A model generated the notes under the pieces. That model ran no database searches. It saw nothing but the letters and a program-made list of their open reading frames with translations, and was not told the DNA's origin. Below are positions 18,205 to 27,299 of a stretch of 32,109 bases of DNA, one piece after another. Source of the DNA: Promethearchaeota archaeon (GTDB lineage: Archaea > Asgardarchaeota > Lokiarchaeia > Sigyniarchaeales > SOKP01); contig RDOE01000038.1 in assembly GCA_011364975.1 (NCBI GenBank), positions 1 to 32,109 of the forward strand. Reading direction: 5' to 3'. The first letter of the stretch is position 1. Each line of letters begins with the position of its first letter. The position numbers and the translations under genes were made by a program.

Positions 18205-19182
18205 TTAGATATATTTTTGCACAAATTTATTTACATTTTCAAACGCTTTCTTACTTTCTGATAGTTCATATCCCAGATTTTGAAATACATGAACCATATT
18301 CTCATAAACTTCTAATTTTATATCAATTCCAGCAGTTTTTGCTTTCTCTGCTAACATTATCGAGTCATCCAATATAGCTTCTATCCCACCTGCTTGAACG
18401 AGCAGAGGAGGGAGTCTTGTTAAATCAGAAAAAACAGGTGAGATATAAGGATTCTCAAGAGAATAGGTTTGCGCATACGCTAACGCCATTGGTTTTATCC
18501 CTGCAACTAATTCGGGTTCATATTTAGAGTTTATTTCTAAAGATTTTCCACTTCCCGTAAGATCGACCCATGGAGACATTAAAACTGCGGCGGCGGGGAA
18601 TGGCAATTCCAATTCTTTCAACTTTAATAACGTTGCCATAGTTAATCCTCCACCAGCGGACTCGCCACCGATAATGATCTTTTTGGGGTTATATCCTTCT
18701 GAAAGTAGCCACTTATAGGCTTTAACAGAATCATCTAATGCCGCAGGAAAAGGATATTCCGGAGCTAATCGATATTCAATAGTTAAGCAGCGTAAATTGG
18801 TTGCATTTGAAACTAAATAAGGAATCCAACGTCTACTTTCAAGATTTCCCATAATATATCCTCCTCCAAATAAATGGAAAAAGATTTTCTCCTCTTCAGC
18901 TTCAGGTATATAAAGCCATTCAGCGGGAATATCTTCGATATTTATTCTTTCAATTACTATATTCTTAGGAATATACTTATTTCTTTCCATTCCGGTTGAG
19001 TTAGATATATACCTATTAAAGTCTAAAATCGTCTTCCAATCACATTTTCTATTTATAATATCTTCTATAGAAATATTGTGCTGGGAAACAAATTCCTTTG
19101 CTGCATTTTCACTTATTTCGTTAGCCTTCTTTAGTAGTGTCCCCAATTTTTTATGAACTTTAGCTACTTCATTATATGACAT
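18205..19182 (-). CDS. Alpha/beta hydrolase, HSL-type carboxylesterase
   Basis: 325 aa, no signal peptide. The nucleophile elbow GESAGGGL has Ser175; the likely acid is D272 or D273 in EAILDDSIMLA, and the His is H298 in ENMVHVF, the classic order of the hormone-sensitive lipase group. The oxyanion-hole motif is unusual: HLFGGGY (103-109) instead of HGGG, leaving GGG but moving the His. The cap region is the N-terminal 60 residues. ATG at 19182; a divergent promoter region of about 180 nt separates it from the C45-type gene. Likely hydrolyses short acyl esters; natural substrate unknown. Confidence 0.85.
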   Translation of the reverse strand: MSYNEVAKVHKKLGTLLKKANEISENAAKEFVSQHNISIEDIINRKCDWKTILDFNRYISNSTGMERNKYIPKNIVIERINIEDIPAEWLYIPEAEEEKIFFHLFGGGYIMGNLESRRWIPYLVSNATNLRCLTIEYRLAPEYPFPAALDDSVKAYKWLLSEGYNPKKIIIGGESAGGGLTMATLLKLKELELPFPAAAVLMSPWVDLTGSGKSLEINSKYEPELVAGIKPMALAYAQTYSLENPYISPVFSDLTRLPPLLVQAGGIEAILDDSIMLAEKAKTAGIDIKLEVYENMVHVFQNLGYELSESKKAFENVNKFVQKYI

Positions 19183-19359
19183 AACGTCTTTCCTACAAAT
19201 TCAATGTCTTAGTACATATTAAAAATGAAACAGATTAAAATCTTTTTGAATTAATTCTCAAACACATTTTTGACTTAAATGTGACGAGTTTTTAAACTTA
19301 TTTTAAGAAAGTAATTAACCACTTTATACTAATAAATTCAATAAAGGTATTTAGGAAAT

Positions 19360-20634
19360 ATGGGGCAAACAAGAGTTTTTAGTCTTATTTTGGTTTTAAT
19401 AATTTTTGGAACTTTTATAACTGGAGTTAATGTTACACATGTACTCGGGTGCGAAGAAAATTCTCATGAAGATTGTTCTTTAAAAACTTCTTGTTATCAG
19501 CAAGAAAACTTCGCAGAATGGAGAGCTTCTAATGATCAATCATACTTATATATAAGAGCTGATAATTACTATAACTTAGGTCTATTAGAGGGGAAATATT
19601 TAGCATTTCAAATAGCTTGGTTTAAGCTAATTATCATACTTCAAGCACAACAGTTAGGTCTCCCTTATGAATTTGCTTATCAATATGCTGCTGAATATTT
19701 GGAATTCATTCCAGAACATTACATAATTGAAATGCAGGGAATGGCTGACGCGATTGAAACCGTACCAATCTCTTTACATGGTGTTGATTATGAAGTATCG
19801 ATTGATTTCTTAGATATTCTCGTTCAAAATACTTTCTGGGATTTTTATTATGGAAAGATGCTTCCAATTCTCTCTGGATTTCCACAACCTCCCTTAATTG
19901 CAGGATTATGTACTGCTGTAGGATCATTTACAAGTAGAACGCCTATGTTAGCTCAAAATATGGATTTAACTTTCATGATGGTACCCACAACAGCATGGGT
20001 ATTTACTAAGCTTGGAAATAAGCACATCTTTACGTTTAGAATGGGTGCTATGCTTGGTTTAGGAGGAATTAACAAAAGAGGGATAGCAATTTCAGTGAAT
20101 TTAGTCGAAGTTCTAAATGTTGGCTCTAATGGTGTACCATTATCCATACGGTATCGTACTGCATTGGAAACCGCAAAAACAGCCTATGCTGCTAAAAATA
20201 TCATAACATCAAGTGATAACACATTAGGTTGGAATTATATTATTAGAGATAATCGAAGAATATATACTGTTGAAACAATCCCAAACGCTAATGATATTAA
20301 ACTTTTGAGAAGAGGAAAATTTACATTCGATGCAAATGTATATGAGAACGTACTTTTCAAGAGTTTTATGTTGTACCCTTCAAAATATCTCCAACGATAT
20401 GATAAAGTATCTGAATTATGCCAAATTTTAAGTCAAGATAACAATTTAGATAAAAAGGACTTATTTTCAATTATCTCCTATTATGACGGCACAAATGCTA
20501 ATATATTACGACCCTTTGAAACTTATGATGCTTGGGAAGTAGGAACCGCAGGAAGTTTTATGATCGACTCTCAGAATAATATTTATTTTTGGAATTTATC
20601 ACCAAATCTCGATTATGGTTATATCCGCTTATAA
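19360..20634 (+). CDS. Exported C45/acyl-transferase-type Ntn hydrolase
   Basis: 424 aa. The N-terminus is a signal peptide (basic start, hydrophobic 7-24) ending HVLGC at 27-31, which also fits a lipobox, so membrane attachment through Cys31 is possible. The catalytic part matches the AAT/C45 family: GLCTAVGSFTSRTPMLAQNMD, with Cys184 as the expected N-terminal nucleophile after self-cleavage, then GLGGINKRGIAISVN, then WNYIIRDNRRIYTVE. This family hydrolyses or transfers acyl groups on amides, including acyl-peptides and acyl-homoserine lactones. The autoproteolysis site would be G182-L183/C184. The substrate is unknown; outside location suggests scavenging or signal breakdown. Confidence 0.75.
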   Translation: MGQTRVFSLILVLIIFGTFITGVNVTHVLGCEENSHEDCSLKTSCYQQENFAEWRASNDQSYLYIRADNYYNLGLLEGKYLAFQIAWFKLIIILQAQQLGLPYEFAYQYAAEYLEFIPEHYIIEMQGMADAIETVPISLHGVDYEVSIDFLDILVQNTFWDFYYGKMLPILSGFPQPPLIAGLCTAVGSFTSRTPMLAQNMDLTFMMVPTTAWVFTKLGNKHIFTFRMGAMLGLGGINKRGIAISVNLVEVLNVGSNGVPLSIRYRTALETAKTAYAAKNIITSSDNTLGWNYIIRDNRRIYTVETIPNANDIKLLRRGKFTFDANVYENVLFKSFMLYPSKYLQRYDKVSELCQILSQDNNLDKKDLFSIISYYDGTNANILRPFETYDAWEVGTAGSFMIDSQNNIYFWNLSPNLDYGYIRL

Positions 20635-20726
20635 GTTTCAAAAACCCAAAATTTAACTTTTTTTTATGTATATTTACTATTTTTGAATTCCAGAAAGTTA
20701 ATCTTTGTAAGGAGTAATTATTTTAT

Positions 20727-21230
20727 ATGAGATCTCATAAATTATTCTTACAAGAACATAAATTAAGAATTATAATAATTACGAGAATTTTCAAAATGCC
20801 AAGATTAGAAAGAAAAATAGAATTAAATATGCCTGTGACTAAAGTTTATGATGTTTTGAACGATTATATGAGTCTTCCTCTATGGAATATTGTAGTTAAT
20901 GAAATAGAACAATTGGAACCTAAGAAATACTTCCTTAAAACGAATGTAGGTGATGTAACTAATATCGAAATAGAAAATATCCCCAATGAAAGAATGACTT
21001 CAATTCAAGAAGGTAGTCCGATGCAAAAAATTGGCTATATCTTTTCCGCAAAAGGAAACAGTACTGAGGTAACTCTCTGGACTGAATTTGAACTTGAAGA
21101 ACAAAGAGACGTTCTCGGAATGGCTGGTGATCTGTTTTTAAAAAGCCTAAAAGTCTACCTTAATCATCTTGAATCTGGGGGAAAACCAGAAGAGTATAAA
21201 AAATCGTTTAAGGCTATAAAGAATGCATAA
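20727..21230 (+). CDS. SRPBCC (START/polyketide cyclase-like) ligand-binding protein
   Basis: From residue 24 on, the pattern is that of SRPBCC proteins: MPRLERKIELNMPVTKVYDV with LNDYMSLPLWN, a beta-grip core (NVGDVTNIEIENI, GYIFSAKGNSTEVTLWTEFEL), and a long C-terminal helix with LFLKSLKVYLNHLE. These small folds bind hydrophobic ligands. Two starts are possible. ATG 20727 has AAGGAG 12 nt upstream but adds 23 atypical residues. ATG 20796 gives the normal family start but has no clear ribosome binding site. No partner gene indicates the ligand. Confidence 0.72.
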   Translation: MRSHKLFLQEHKLRIIIITRIFKMPRLERKIELNMPVTKVYDVLNDYMSLPLWNIVVNEIEQLEPKKYFLKTNVGDVTNIEIENIPNERMTSIQEGSPMQKIGYIFSAKGNSTEVTLWTEFELEEQRDVLGMAGDLFLKSLKVYLNHLESGGKPEEYKKSFKAIKNA

Positions 21231-21295
21231 TAAGTATAAAAAAACACATTATATTGATTTTAGATAAACCCATATAAAACTACACATGACATAAC

Positions 21296-21502
21296 ATGGT
21301 TGACAGGAAATTGATATATGATAGCCTATGCAGTATTATCTGTAGTACTATTTCTATAATTGGATTATTTTATGCTTTTGAATTCGGGATTTCAGGAGAT
21401 CTAGTTTTATTTTGGGTTTCAATTATTACTTGGGTCACTATTCTGATAATTTCGATATCTTTTATGATATGGACCTTAGTAGAATATAATAAAAACCTAT
21501 AA
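21296..21502 (+). CDS. Small two-helix membrane protein
   Basis: 68 aa: about ten polar residues, a first membrane segment (LCSIICSTISIIGLFYAF), a short loop FGISGD, a second (LVLFWVSIITWVTILIISISF) and a polar tail EYNKNL. Two well-formed membrane spans support a real gene. No ribosome binding site was seen and no family recognised. Confidence 0.5.
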   Translation: MVDRKLIYDSLCSIICSTISIIGLFYAFEFGISGDLVLFWVSIITWVTILIISISFMIWTLVEYNKNL

Positions 21503-21553
21503 TCTATTTCTTAACGAAAAAGCCGACAAAAACCTAAGTTTCTGAATAACTAA

Positions 21554-21727
21554 TTACGTTTTTATCTTTTTTAATTGGAAGTAAGTTTGAACAGCGATAG
21601 GATCCTCATTGGTAATTGAATGCTTATTTAGGAAGAGTCTTAACAATTTTAAATCACTTTCGGTGTAATTCAAAGATTTCAAAAAGTCAGAATGACGATA
21701 AATTTCCCAATTAAATTCATCCATCAT
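21554..21727 (-). CDS. Small hypothetical protein (57 aa)
   Basis: ORF from ATG 21727 (or 21724) to TAA at 21554. It starts MMDEFNWEIYRHSDFLKSLN, continues with an amphipathic segment ESDLKLLRLFLNKH and ends YFQLKKIKT. The composition is typical of a soluble helical protein. An AT-rich TATTTTATAATTT element on the minus strand lies about 30 nt before the ATG, consistent with a leaderless transcript. No family recognised. The remaining 21728-21960 holds only AT-rich promoter-like sequence. Confidence 0.45.
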   Translation of the reverse strand: MMDEFNWEIYRHSDFLKSLNYTESDLKLLRLFLNKHSITNEDPIAVQTYFQLKKIKT

Positions 21728-21960
21728 GATAAAAATATCGAACTATTAAATTATAAAATAAAAGACTATATCAATTTTCTAAAACCTTCTGGTATAATTA
21801 AAATGAAAATAATAACACAACGAATAGTTTAATTTTATTCCTACTTTTTCCTATAAAAACAAGTATATACGAAGTTAATAGTTTAAAATTCCATCATTTT
21901 TATCTACTACTTAAAAAATAGATTCATATTAGAGTATATTTACAAGTTGTGGTTGTTAAA

Positions 21961-23433
21961 ATGACAGAAAATCACATTATAGAGATGTTTTTACATCCTA
22001 AGTCCGTTGCAGTTATTGGTGCTTCTAAAAATCCCTTAAAGGGTGGGTATCGAATTGTAACAAATTTAATCTCTAATAATTTTAAAGGTAGGGTTTACCT
22101 TGTAAACCCCAATACTGAAGGTGAGTTATATAAGCTAAAATTTCATAAATCCGTACTAGATATCAAAGAAGAGGTTGAAATAGCAATATTTTATGTTCCT
22201 AACCATACAATTCCTGAGTTATTGAAAGAATGTATTCAAAAAGGTATAAAAGGAGCGATAATTGAGGCCTCTGGATTTGAAGAAGTTGGAGAAAAGGGAA
22301 TGGTGTTAAAAGATCGAATTTTAGATATTACACAGAATTTTTCTCGAATAAGAATTGTAGGCCCAAATTGTATGGGCTTGAGTACAATAGAAGGAGACAG
22401 TGATACTGAAAATAAGAGTGGTTTTTTTTCGGGTTTTGGTGTTTTTTCGAAATATAAACGAGGAAATATTGCCATTATAAGTCAATCAGGTATGCTAAAT
22501 GGGGGATATCTTATGCATGAAATAACTCAGCATCCTGAAATGGGGTTAAGGTATTCCTGCTCTATTGGTAACAAAATGGATATAGGGGAGATTGAATTCA
22601 TGGAATATCTCATTGAAGATCCAACAGTAAATGTCATTGCTTTATATCTTGAATCATTCAAAAATCCAAGAAAATTTATTTATTTATGTAATTTGGTAAG
22701 AAAGCTCCCTAATAAAACCATCATCTTAGTTAAAGGGGGATTAACACCCTTAGGGCAAAAAGCAACACTTAGCCATACCGGTTCATTAGCTGAAGATGCT
22801 AATTTGATAAAGGCGATTATAAAGCAGTCTGGAATAATTCAAGCGAATAGTTTTTACGAAATGTTCCAATATGCTCAAACCTTTTCTATGTTTTATAACT
22901 CTAAAAAAAAGTTACCTAAAGAAGGCAAAGCTGCATTTATAGCAGGTTCAGGAGGTGCTGGTACAATTACAGCAGATCTTACGATGAAATATGGTTTGAA
23001 GTTTCCAGAATTTAGCAATGAGACCTATAAAATACTTATAGACGTGTTTCCAGAATGGATGCCTCCAAACCGATTTGCATTTGTAGATATCTGGCCTGCA
23101 ATGGAAAAAGCTATGATGAATAAGATCAAACCAGATGTTATTATGAAAAAAGTTTATGAAGCTGTCCTTAACGACCCTGAAATTGAAGGACTCTTTAATA
23201 TGATGTTTTGTTCTCGCCAATTTAAAGCGATGAATGATTTTGAAGATATTGCAAAATCGGTTCAAGCTACAGACAAACCGATATTTTTTTGGCTTATAGG
23301 TGAAGCAAAAGAAGTAAAAAAAACCTCAAATTTGCTAGCCAAATACAACATACCTAATTTTCCGAGTTTAGAGGATATGGTAAAAAATTTTAGGGTTCTC
23401 TTCCAAGAATCCATGAATAAACAACGAAAATAA
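21961..23433 (+). CDS. ADP-forming acyl-CoA synthetase alpha-subunit-like protein
   Basis: About 490 aa from ATG 21961 (a GTG at 21949 is less likely). The layout is the CoA-binding plus ligase-CoA domains of NDP-forming acyl-CoA synthetases: SVAVIGASKNPLKGG, VYLVNPN, RIVGPNCMGL, AIISQSGMLNGG, and KATLSHTGSLAED with the candidate phospho-accepting His at 272. In archaea such enzymes make ATP or GTP from acyl-CoA together with an ATP-grasp beta subunit. No ATP-grasp domain or partner gene is in the window, so it must pair with a distant subunit or have another role. The C-terminal third is less conserved to my eye. Acyl specificity unknown. Confidence 0.8.
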   Translation: MTENHIIEMFLHPKSVAVIGASKNPLKGGYRIVTNLISNNFKGRVYLVNPNTEGELYKLKFHKSVLDIKEEVEIAIFYVPNHTIPELLKECIQKGIKGAIIEASGFEEVGEKGMVLKDRILDITQNFSRIRIVGPNCMGLSTIEGDSDTENKSGFFSGFGVFSKYKRGNIAIISQSGMLNGGYLMHEITQHPEMGLRYSCSIGNKMDIGEIEFMEYLIEDPTVNVIALYLESFKNPRKFIYLCNLVRKLPNKTIILVKGGLTPLGQKATLSHTGSLAEDANLIKAIIKQSGIIQANSFYEMFQYAQTFSMFYNSKKKLPKEGKAAFIAGSGGAGTITADLTMKYGLKFPEFSNETYKILIDVFPEWMPPNRFAFVDIWPAMEKAMMNKIKPDVIMKKVYEAVLNDPEIEGLFNMMFCSRQFKAMNDFEDIAKSVQATDKPIFFWLIGEAKEVKKTSNLLAKYNIPNFPSLEDMVKNFRVLFQESMNKQRK

Positions 23434-23469
23434 TAACTCACCTAATCAAATGGAAAAAAAAGTGTTAAT

Positions 23470-24174
23470 TTATTTGTTATAATTCAATTTTTCCTGTTTC
23501 CAAGCTCCATATCCTTGTATTAAAAAGCATACTAAAAATAAATAATGAACCATTTTCTGCAAGCTTACTTGGATTATAAGTCCTTCTGTAGTTATAGATT
23601 TTGGTAACTTGAGAAGTATAATAGTATAGATTATCGCAAACGAAAATAATGTGAGATATATATACGCATAAATGTTAGGATATTCTCTATTATATAATAT
23701 TGCAAGAGTATAAAAAAATATAACAACGACCCCAGTGAGATTAAACAAGTTTGAAAAAATTAAATGGGCGCTGGTAAAGATGTCCCAAGGAGTAAAAATT
23801 CCTGCTATAAAAAAGGATATGCATATTATTCCTAATAAAGAACCTATTTTACTTAGCAGAAATTGTTTTTTGTCTAGTCTAAAGAAACCTGGTATTGCAA
23901 AACTAAATGGGAAAAAGGAAAAACTCAAAATCAATGCAGTAATTGTGAATATTGAAAAAGATATGATATTAGAATCTCCAGAAAGAGCAATAACTCGTCC
24001 TAAATCACTGAAAAAATTTCCCCAGAAAACATAACCAGGACTTGAAGGATCAGTAAGCGTACCTCCAGCGTAAAATAACATTGCGATTATTGTAAGAATA
24101 ATATACTGGGTAGGACCGATAATCATTAGTATAAATGCATTTTTCCTCCAATTCTTTAACTTCATCATATTCAT
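23470..24174 (-). CDS. DUF998-like integral membrane protein
   Basis: 234 aa from the ATG at 24174, set by GGTGA 8 nt upstream; a TTG at 24189 overlaps that site. Six membrane segments are visible, and YVFWGNFFSDLGR after the first is the motif of DUF998-type proteins. Later segments include the FNLTGVVVIFFYTLAIL stretch. No enzymatic residues recognised. It is convergent with the acyl-CoA synthetase gene (36 nt apart) and divergent from the next membrane protein gene. Function unknown. Confidence 0.65.
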   Translation of the reverse strand: MNMMKLKNWRKNAFILMIIGPTQYIILTIIAMLFYAGGTLTDPSSPGYVFWGNFFSDLGRVIALSGDSNIISFSIFTITALILSFSFFPFSFAIPGFFRLDKKQFLLSKIGSLLGIICISFFIAGIFTPWDIFTSAHLIFSNLFNLTGVVVIFFYTLAILYNREYPNIYAYIYLTLFSFAIIYTIILLKLPKSITTEGLIIQVSLQKMVHYLFLVCFLIQGYGAWKQEKLNYNK

Positions 24175-24319
24175 TATATTTTTCACCAAAATTATAATAT
24201 TATTACTTTTTACTAATTAAGGTTTAAAAAGCTCGAATAAAAGTTAAATAAAAACAAAAAAAAGATAGGTTTTAATTATTATTTTAAAATGAATTAGGGA
24301 ACATCTCTAGTTGATTATT

Positions 24320-25162
24320 ATGAAAAAGCAAAATAAAAAAACATGGAAATTAGCTCTCATAGTGGTTAATTTGATAGCCATACTTTTATGGACCTTATTA
24401 TATTATTTCACTTGGGACGTGGTAATAATTACGGTCACTACTTTTCCATTTGCAGACTGGTTTGCAGTAATTAGCATAGCAAGAGTAATTCTTATTGTTG
24501 CAATGAGTTCCTTCTTATATCATCGGTGGTTCAAGCAAGAAGAGATTTACCTTTTTGATGCATTTTTTCTTTTTGCTAGCTTTTTTCTTATTCTGGGGCA
24601 TGGTAAAATATATGACTTTATCTATGCCATCTTCTATGGAACAGGGACTTTCTCACTTGAGTTTACTCTGTTTTTAGTGAAGATGAGATATGTTTTAGTT
24701 GTCTTAATGGCACTTACAATTCTATTTATTGGAACAGATGCGTCCATAATTTTATATGAACTAAGACGTGATAAGGAACTTACAAAAGAGGGACGAAGTA
24801 AGGCCAAAAAGTGGATTATTGGTATCTATATAACAACATCCGGATTATTTATAGCTCTTTCTCCCTCCTCAGAAATGCTTTCTGCAGTTCTACCGTATCT
24901 TATGATTTTTATTTACTTAATATGTGCGATTATGTTTTTCTTCATGTATCGCAACAAGAGATTAAGTAAAGTGCATGGATTTATTGTGGGAATAGGCTTT
25001 CTCATATTTGTTGCTACAAACCTTATAAGATCTATTCTTACCGCTCGCGCCTATCAAGATTATAATGCAATATGGCTTTTCTGGTCTCAAGTATTCGATA
25101 TGATATCAAATATCGTAATTTTTCTTGGCTTTCTTGTTAAACCTTCATTCGCAAAAAAATAG
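24320..25162 (+). CDS. Seven-helix-like integral membrane protein, function unknown
   Basis: 280 aa from ATG 24320 (a TTG at 24311 precedes it). About seven hydrophobic segments: ALIVVNLIAILLWTLLYYF; WFAVISIARVILIVAMSSFL; DAFFLFASFFLILGHG; YVLVVLMALTILFIG; the span around ITTSGLFIALS; LMIFIYLICAIMFFFMY; VHGFIVGIGFLIFVATNLI; and a final WSQVFDMISNIVIFLGFLV. Charged loops such as YELRRDKELTKEGRSKAKK lie between them. The topology recalls sensor-type 7TM domains, but no motif was recognised. It stands alone in its transcription unit. Confidence 0.6.
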   Translation: MKKQNKKTWKLALIVVNLIAILLWTLLYYFTWDVVIITVTTFPFADWFAVISIARVILIVAMSSFLYHRWFKQEEIYLFDAFFLFASFFLILGHGKIYDFIYAIFYGTGTFSLEFTLFLVKMRYVLVVLMALTILFIGTDASIILYELRRDKELTKEGRSKAKKWIIGIYITTSGLFIALSPSSEMLSAVLPYLMIFIYLICAIMFFFMYRNKRLSKVHGFIVGIGFLIFVATNLIRSILTARAYQDYNAIWLFWSQVFDMISNIVIFLGFLVKPSFAKK

Positions 25163-25341
25163 AGATTATAATTTTTCAATTTTTCTTTTCTTTTCTATTA
25201 AATCTTTAAATTTCATAGGTTTTTAATCTTCACTCTTAATATCTAGAAAGCTTGAATAATCGTAAAGGTTTATGAGACTAAAAAATAATAATAATTCCAC
25301 AAACTGGTCTCTAAATCATTAATAAGCATATTATAATTTTC

Positions 25342-25354
25342 TTATAATATAAAG
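25342..25354 (+). promoter_or_regulatory. TATA box of the 53-aa small protein gene
   Basis: TTATAATATAAAG lies about 30 nt before the ATG at 25383, giving a short leader. It supports the small ORF being transcribed. Confidence 0.4.
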
Positions 25355-25382
25355 CAATCAATAAATTTAAAAAGTGTTGCAA

Positions 25383-25544
25383 ATGAAAAATGATCCTATA
25401 AAATTGAATCGCAATGAGTGGGAATTATTAAAGGAATTTCAAAAAGCTCCTTTTAAAAAGAGATTTAGCGAAATTTTAGAACAAGAAAGAAATTTACAAG
25501 CAGAGATTAAGAAAGAATTACAAGAAACAATAATTAATTTCTAA
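25383..25544 (+). CDS. Small charged helical protein (53 aa)
   Basis: ORF from ATG 25383 to TAA 25544. It begins MKNDPIKLNRNEWELLKEFQ and continues as a Lys/Glu-rich predicted coiled helix (KRFSEILEQERNLQAEIKKE) ending TIINF. A TATA element is well placed upstream. Composition strongly suggests a real small protein; no family recognised. It lies about 195 nt before the longin-like gene on the same strand. Confidence 0.6.
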   Translation: MKNDPIKLNRNEWELLKEFQKAPFKKRFSEILEQERNLQAEIKKELQETIINF

Positions 25545-25738
25545 AATGTAATTATTTTGTCTGAATCAGCCTTGTATACTAAAAATTTCTAATCGTCGTG
25601 ATAGTACAATTTCTAATTATTCATATCTAAAAATTTAAAAAATCCTAATTTATTTTTATAGAAGGAATCGAGTAATTAACTTTTAAAATCAGGGAGTAGA
25701 TTTTATAGTATTTTAAACTAACCTGGAAACTGAGGCTT

Positions 25739-27112
25739 ATGGTTTATTTTCTAATTAAGAGTTTAGGATATAACTGCGGTTATATACAGAATAATTGTTC
25801 TTCTAATTCTAAATCTTGTGAAGATTGTGTTAGAAGCCGATTAAAAGAGATGGGATTTGAACTAGCCCCTAATTTTGAGATTTTTCAGATTGAATCACAA
25901 GAAAGAGATTTAAAAGTGGAACAAGAACAAATCTGGCAGAAATTCTTAAATGTGTTGAATATTAAACATATACTGATAATAGATAAAGAATCGGGATTAA
26001 CATTACTTAATTATGCGGTTTCTGGGGTTGATATAGATGCGAATTTGCTAAGTGGATTTATTCAAGCAAATATCTCTTTTTCGGAGTCAGAAAATGTAGT
26101 AAATCATAAAAATAATACATTTTTTGAATTTCAATTCTATGAATTCCAATATAGGAATTTTAATATATTACTAAAAGATGGTAGTATTGTTCGTATATGT
26201 TTTATTCTTGATAGCAAAGCTTCAGATGAATTGAAAAAAAATATGTTTCAATTTTTAGAGATGTTTGAAACTCGTTATCATGATGAACTTCTACAATTTC
26301 GTGAAACTGGTCGGATTGATTTTGAGGAAATGATAGAAGATATAGTTGAATCTTTTAATATTCATCTAGTTTTTCCGATGACTATCGCACATTCAATTCC
26401 ACCTTATGAATTAGAATATATAAAACAGAACTTAATCCAAAAAGCGATTTTTAATTTAGCAAAAGAATTACTTAACTCAAAACCATTTTTCTTTATCAAT
26501 AATATGCTCCATAGACTCAAAAAGATTGTACAAATTGAAGATTCAATCGTTCTTTTTAACATTTTTCAACTCTTGGAAAAAAAAATTATAATTCCTACAC
26601 CTTTAGAAACTATTGCATCAAATGTTGAAGTGTTAAATAGTACAGCACATCAAAAAGATACAAAAATTAAACCGTTGTCTTCTATAATTATAAATGAAGA
26701 AGATGGTGATGACATTAAAACTCAATTAGAAAATCTTAGTAAAGATGCTGCTAAAAAAGTGATGAAGACTTTCATTAAAAAAGCTAAAAATGCAGAAAAA
26801 GATCTAGCCTATCAAATCTCTAAAAGTCAATATGGGAAAGCGTTAATTATAGCTAAGGAATTCGGTTTTACAGAGGATTCAAGGAAGATTACCGAGTATC
26901 TTTTTAATCTCGATCGTCGATCAAAACAAATTGAACTTGAATTTATAATAGAAATGGCCGAAAATACAGAAAAAAAGGGAGATTTAATTAATAGCATAAA
27001 TAATTATCAAAAAGCATTGAAAATTATTGAAGGATTTTTAGTCTATAATATTATTGATCCACGAGCTAAAAAATTTAAAAGGAAAATTCAAAAACTCCGA
27101 GAGTTAGTATAA
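25739..27112 (+). CDS. Longin/roadblock-like domain protein with C-terminal helical repeats
   Basis: 457 aa, Asgard-style. Residues 1-40 hold four cysteines (13, 20, 27, 30; C-x6-C-x6-C-x2-C), possibly a metal site. Residues about 70-180 read like a longin/roadblock profile: WQKFLNVLNIKHILIIDKES, then LLSGFIQANISFSES, then a strand pair NFNILLKDGSIVRICFILDS and a helix ending FLEMFETRYHDEL. The C-terminal 130 residues are charged helices with a TPR-like end (GDLINSINNYQKALKII). Longin and roadblock domains are platforms for small GTPases in eukaryotes and are abundant in Asgard archaea. Two GTPases are encoded within 6 kb. ATG at 25739 with GAGG just upstream. Partner assignment is inference. 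Confidence 0.6.
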   Translation: MVYFLIKSLGYNCGYIQNNCSSNSKSCEDCVRSRLKEMGFELAPNFEIFQIESQERDLKVEQEQIWQKFLNVLNIKHILIIDKESGLTLLNYAVSGVDIDANLLSGFIQANISFSESENVVNHKNNTFFEFQFYEFQYRNFNILLKDGSIVRICFILDSKASDELKKNMFQFLEMFETRYHDELLQFRETGRIDFEEMIEDIVESFNIHLVFPMTIAHSIPPYELEYIKQNLIQKAIFNLAKELLNSKPFFFINNMLHRLKKIVQIEDSIVLFNIFQLLEKKIIIPTPLETIASNVEVLNSTAHQKDTKIKPLSSIIINEEDGDDIKTQLENLSKDAAKKVMKTFIKKAKNAEKDLAYQISKSQYGKALIIAKEFGFTEDSRKITEYLFNLDRRSKQIELEFIIEMAENTEKKGDLINSINNYQKALKIIEGFLVYNIIDPRAKKFKRKIQKLRELV

Positions 27113-27299
27113 TTGAAAAAAATATTTAAATAAAGTGCTTTTAATAGGGTTTTCTATTATTTTAAATTAGCTCTTTATTAACTATTGGTAAATTTAAATA
27201 CTTATTTAAATATAAATTTGTAATATAACTCTTAAAAATAATATTCTTTATCTATTTTGATAATTACCTTAAACCCTTAAGGATGATGTGAATTAATTA

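Noticed and set aside
22948..23265. 105-codon ORF opposite the acyl-CoA synthetase
   Set aside because: Antisense shadow; the plus-strand frame is clearly coding.
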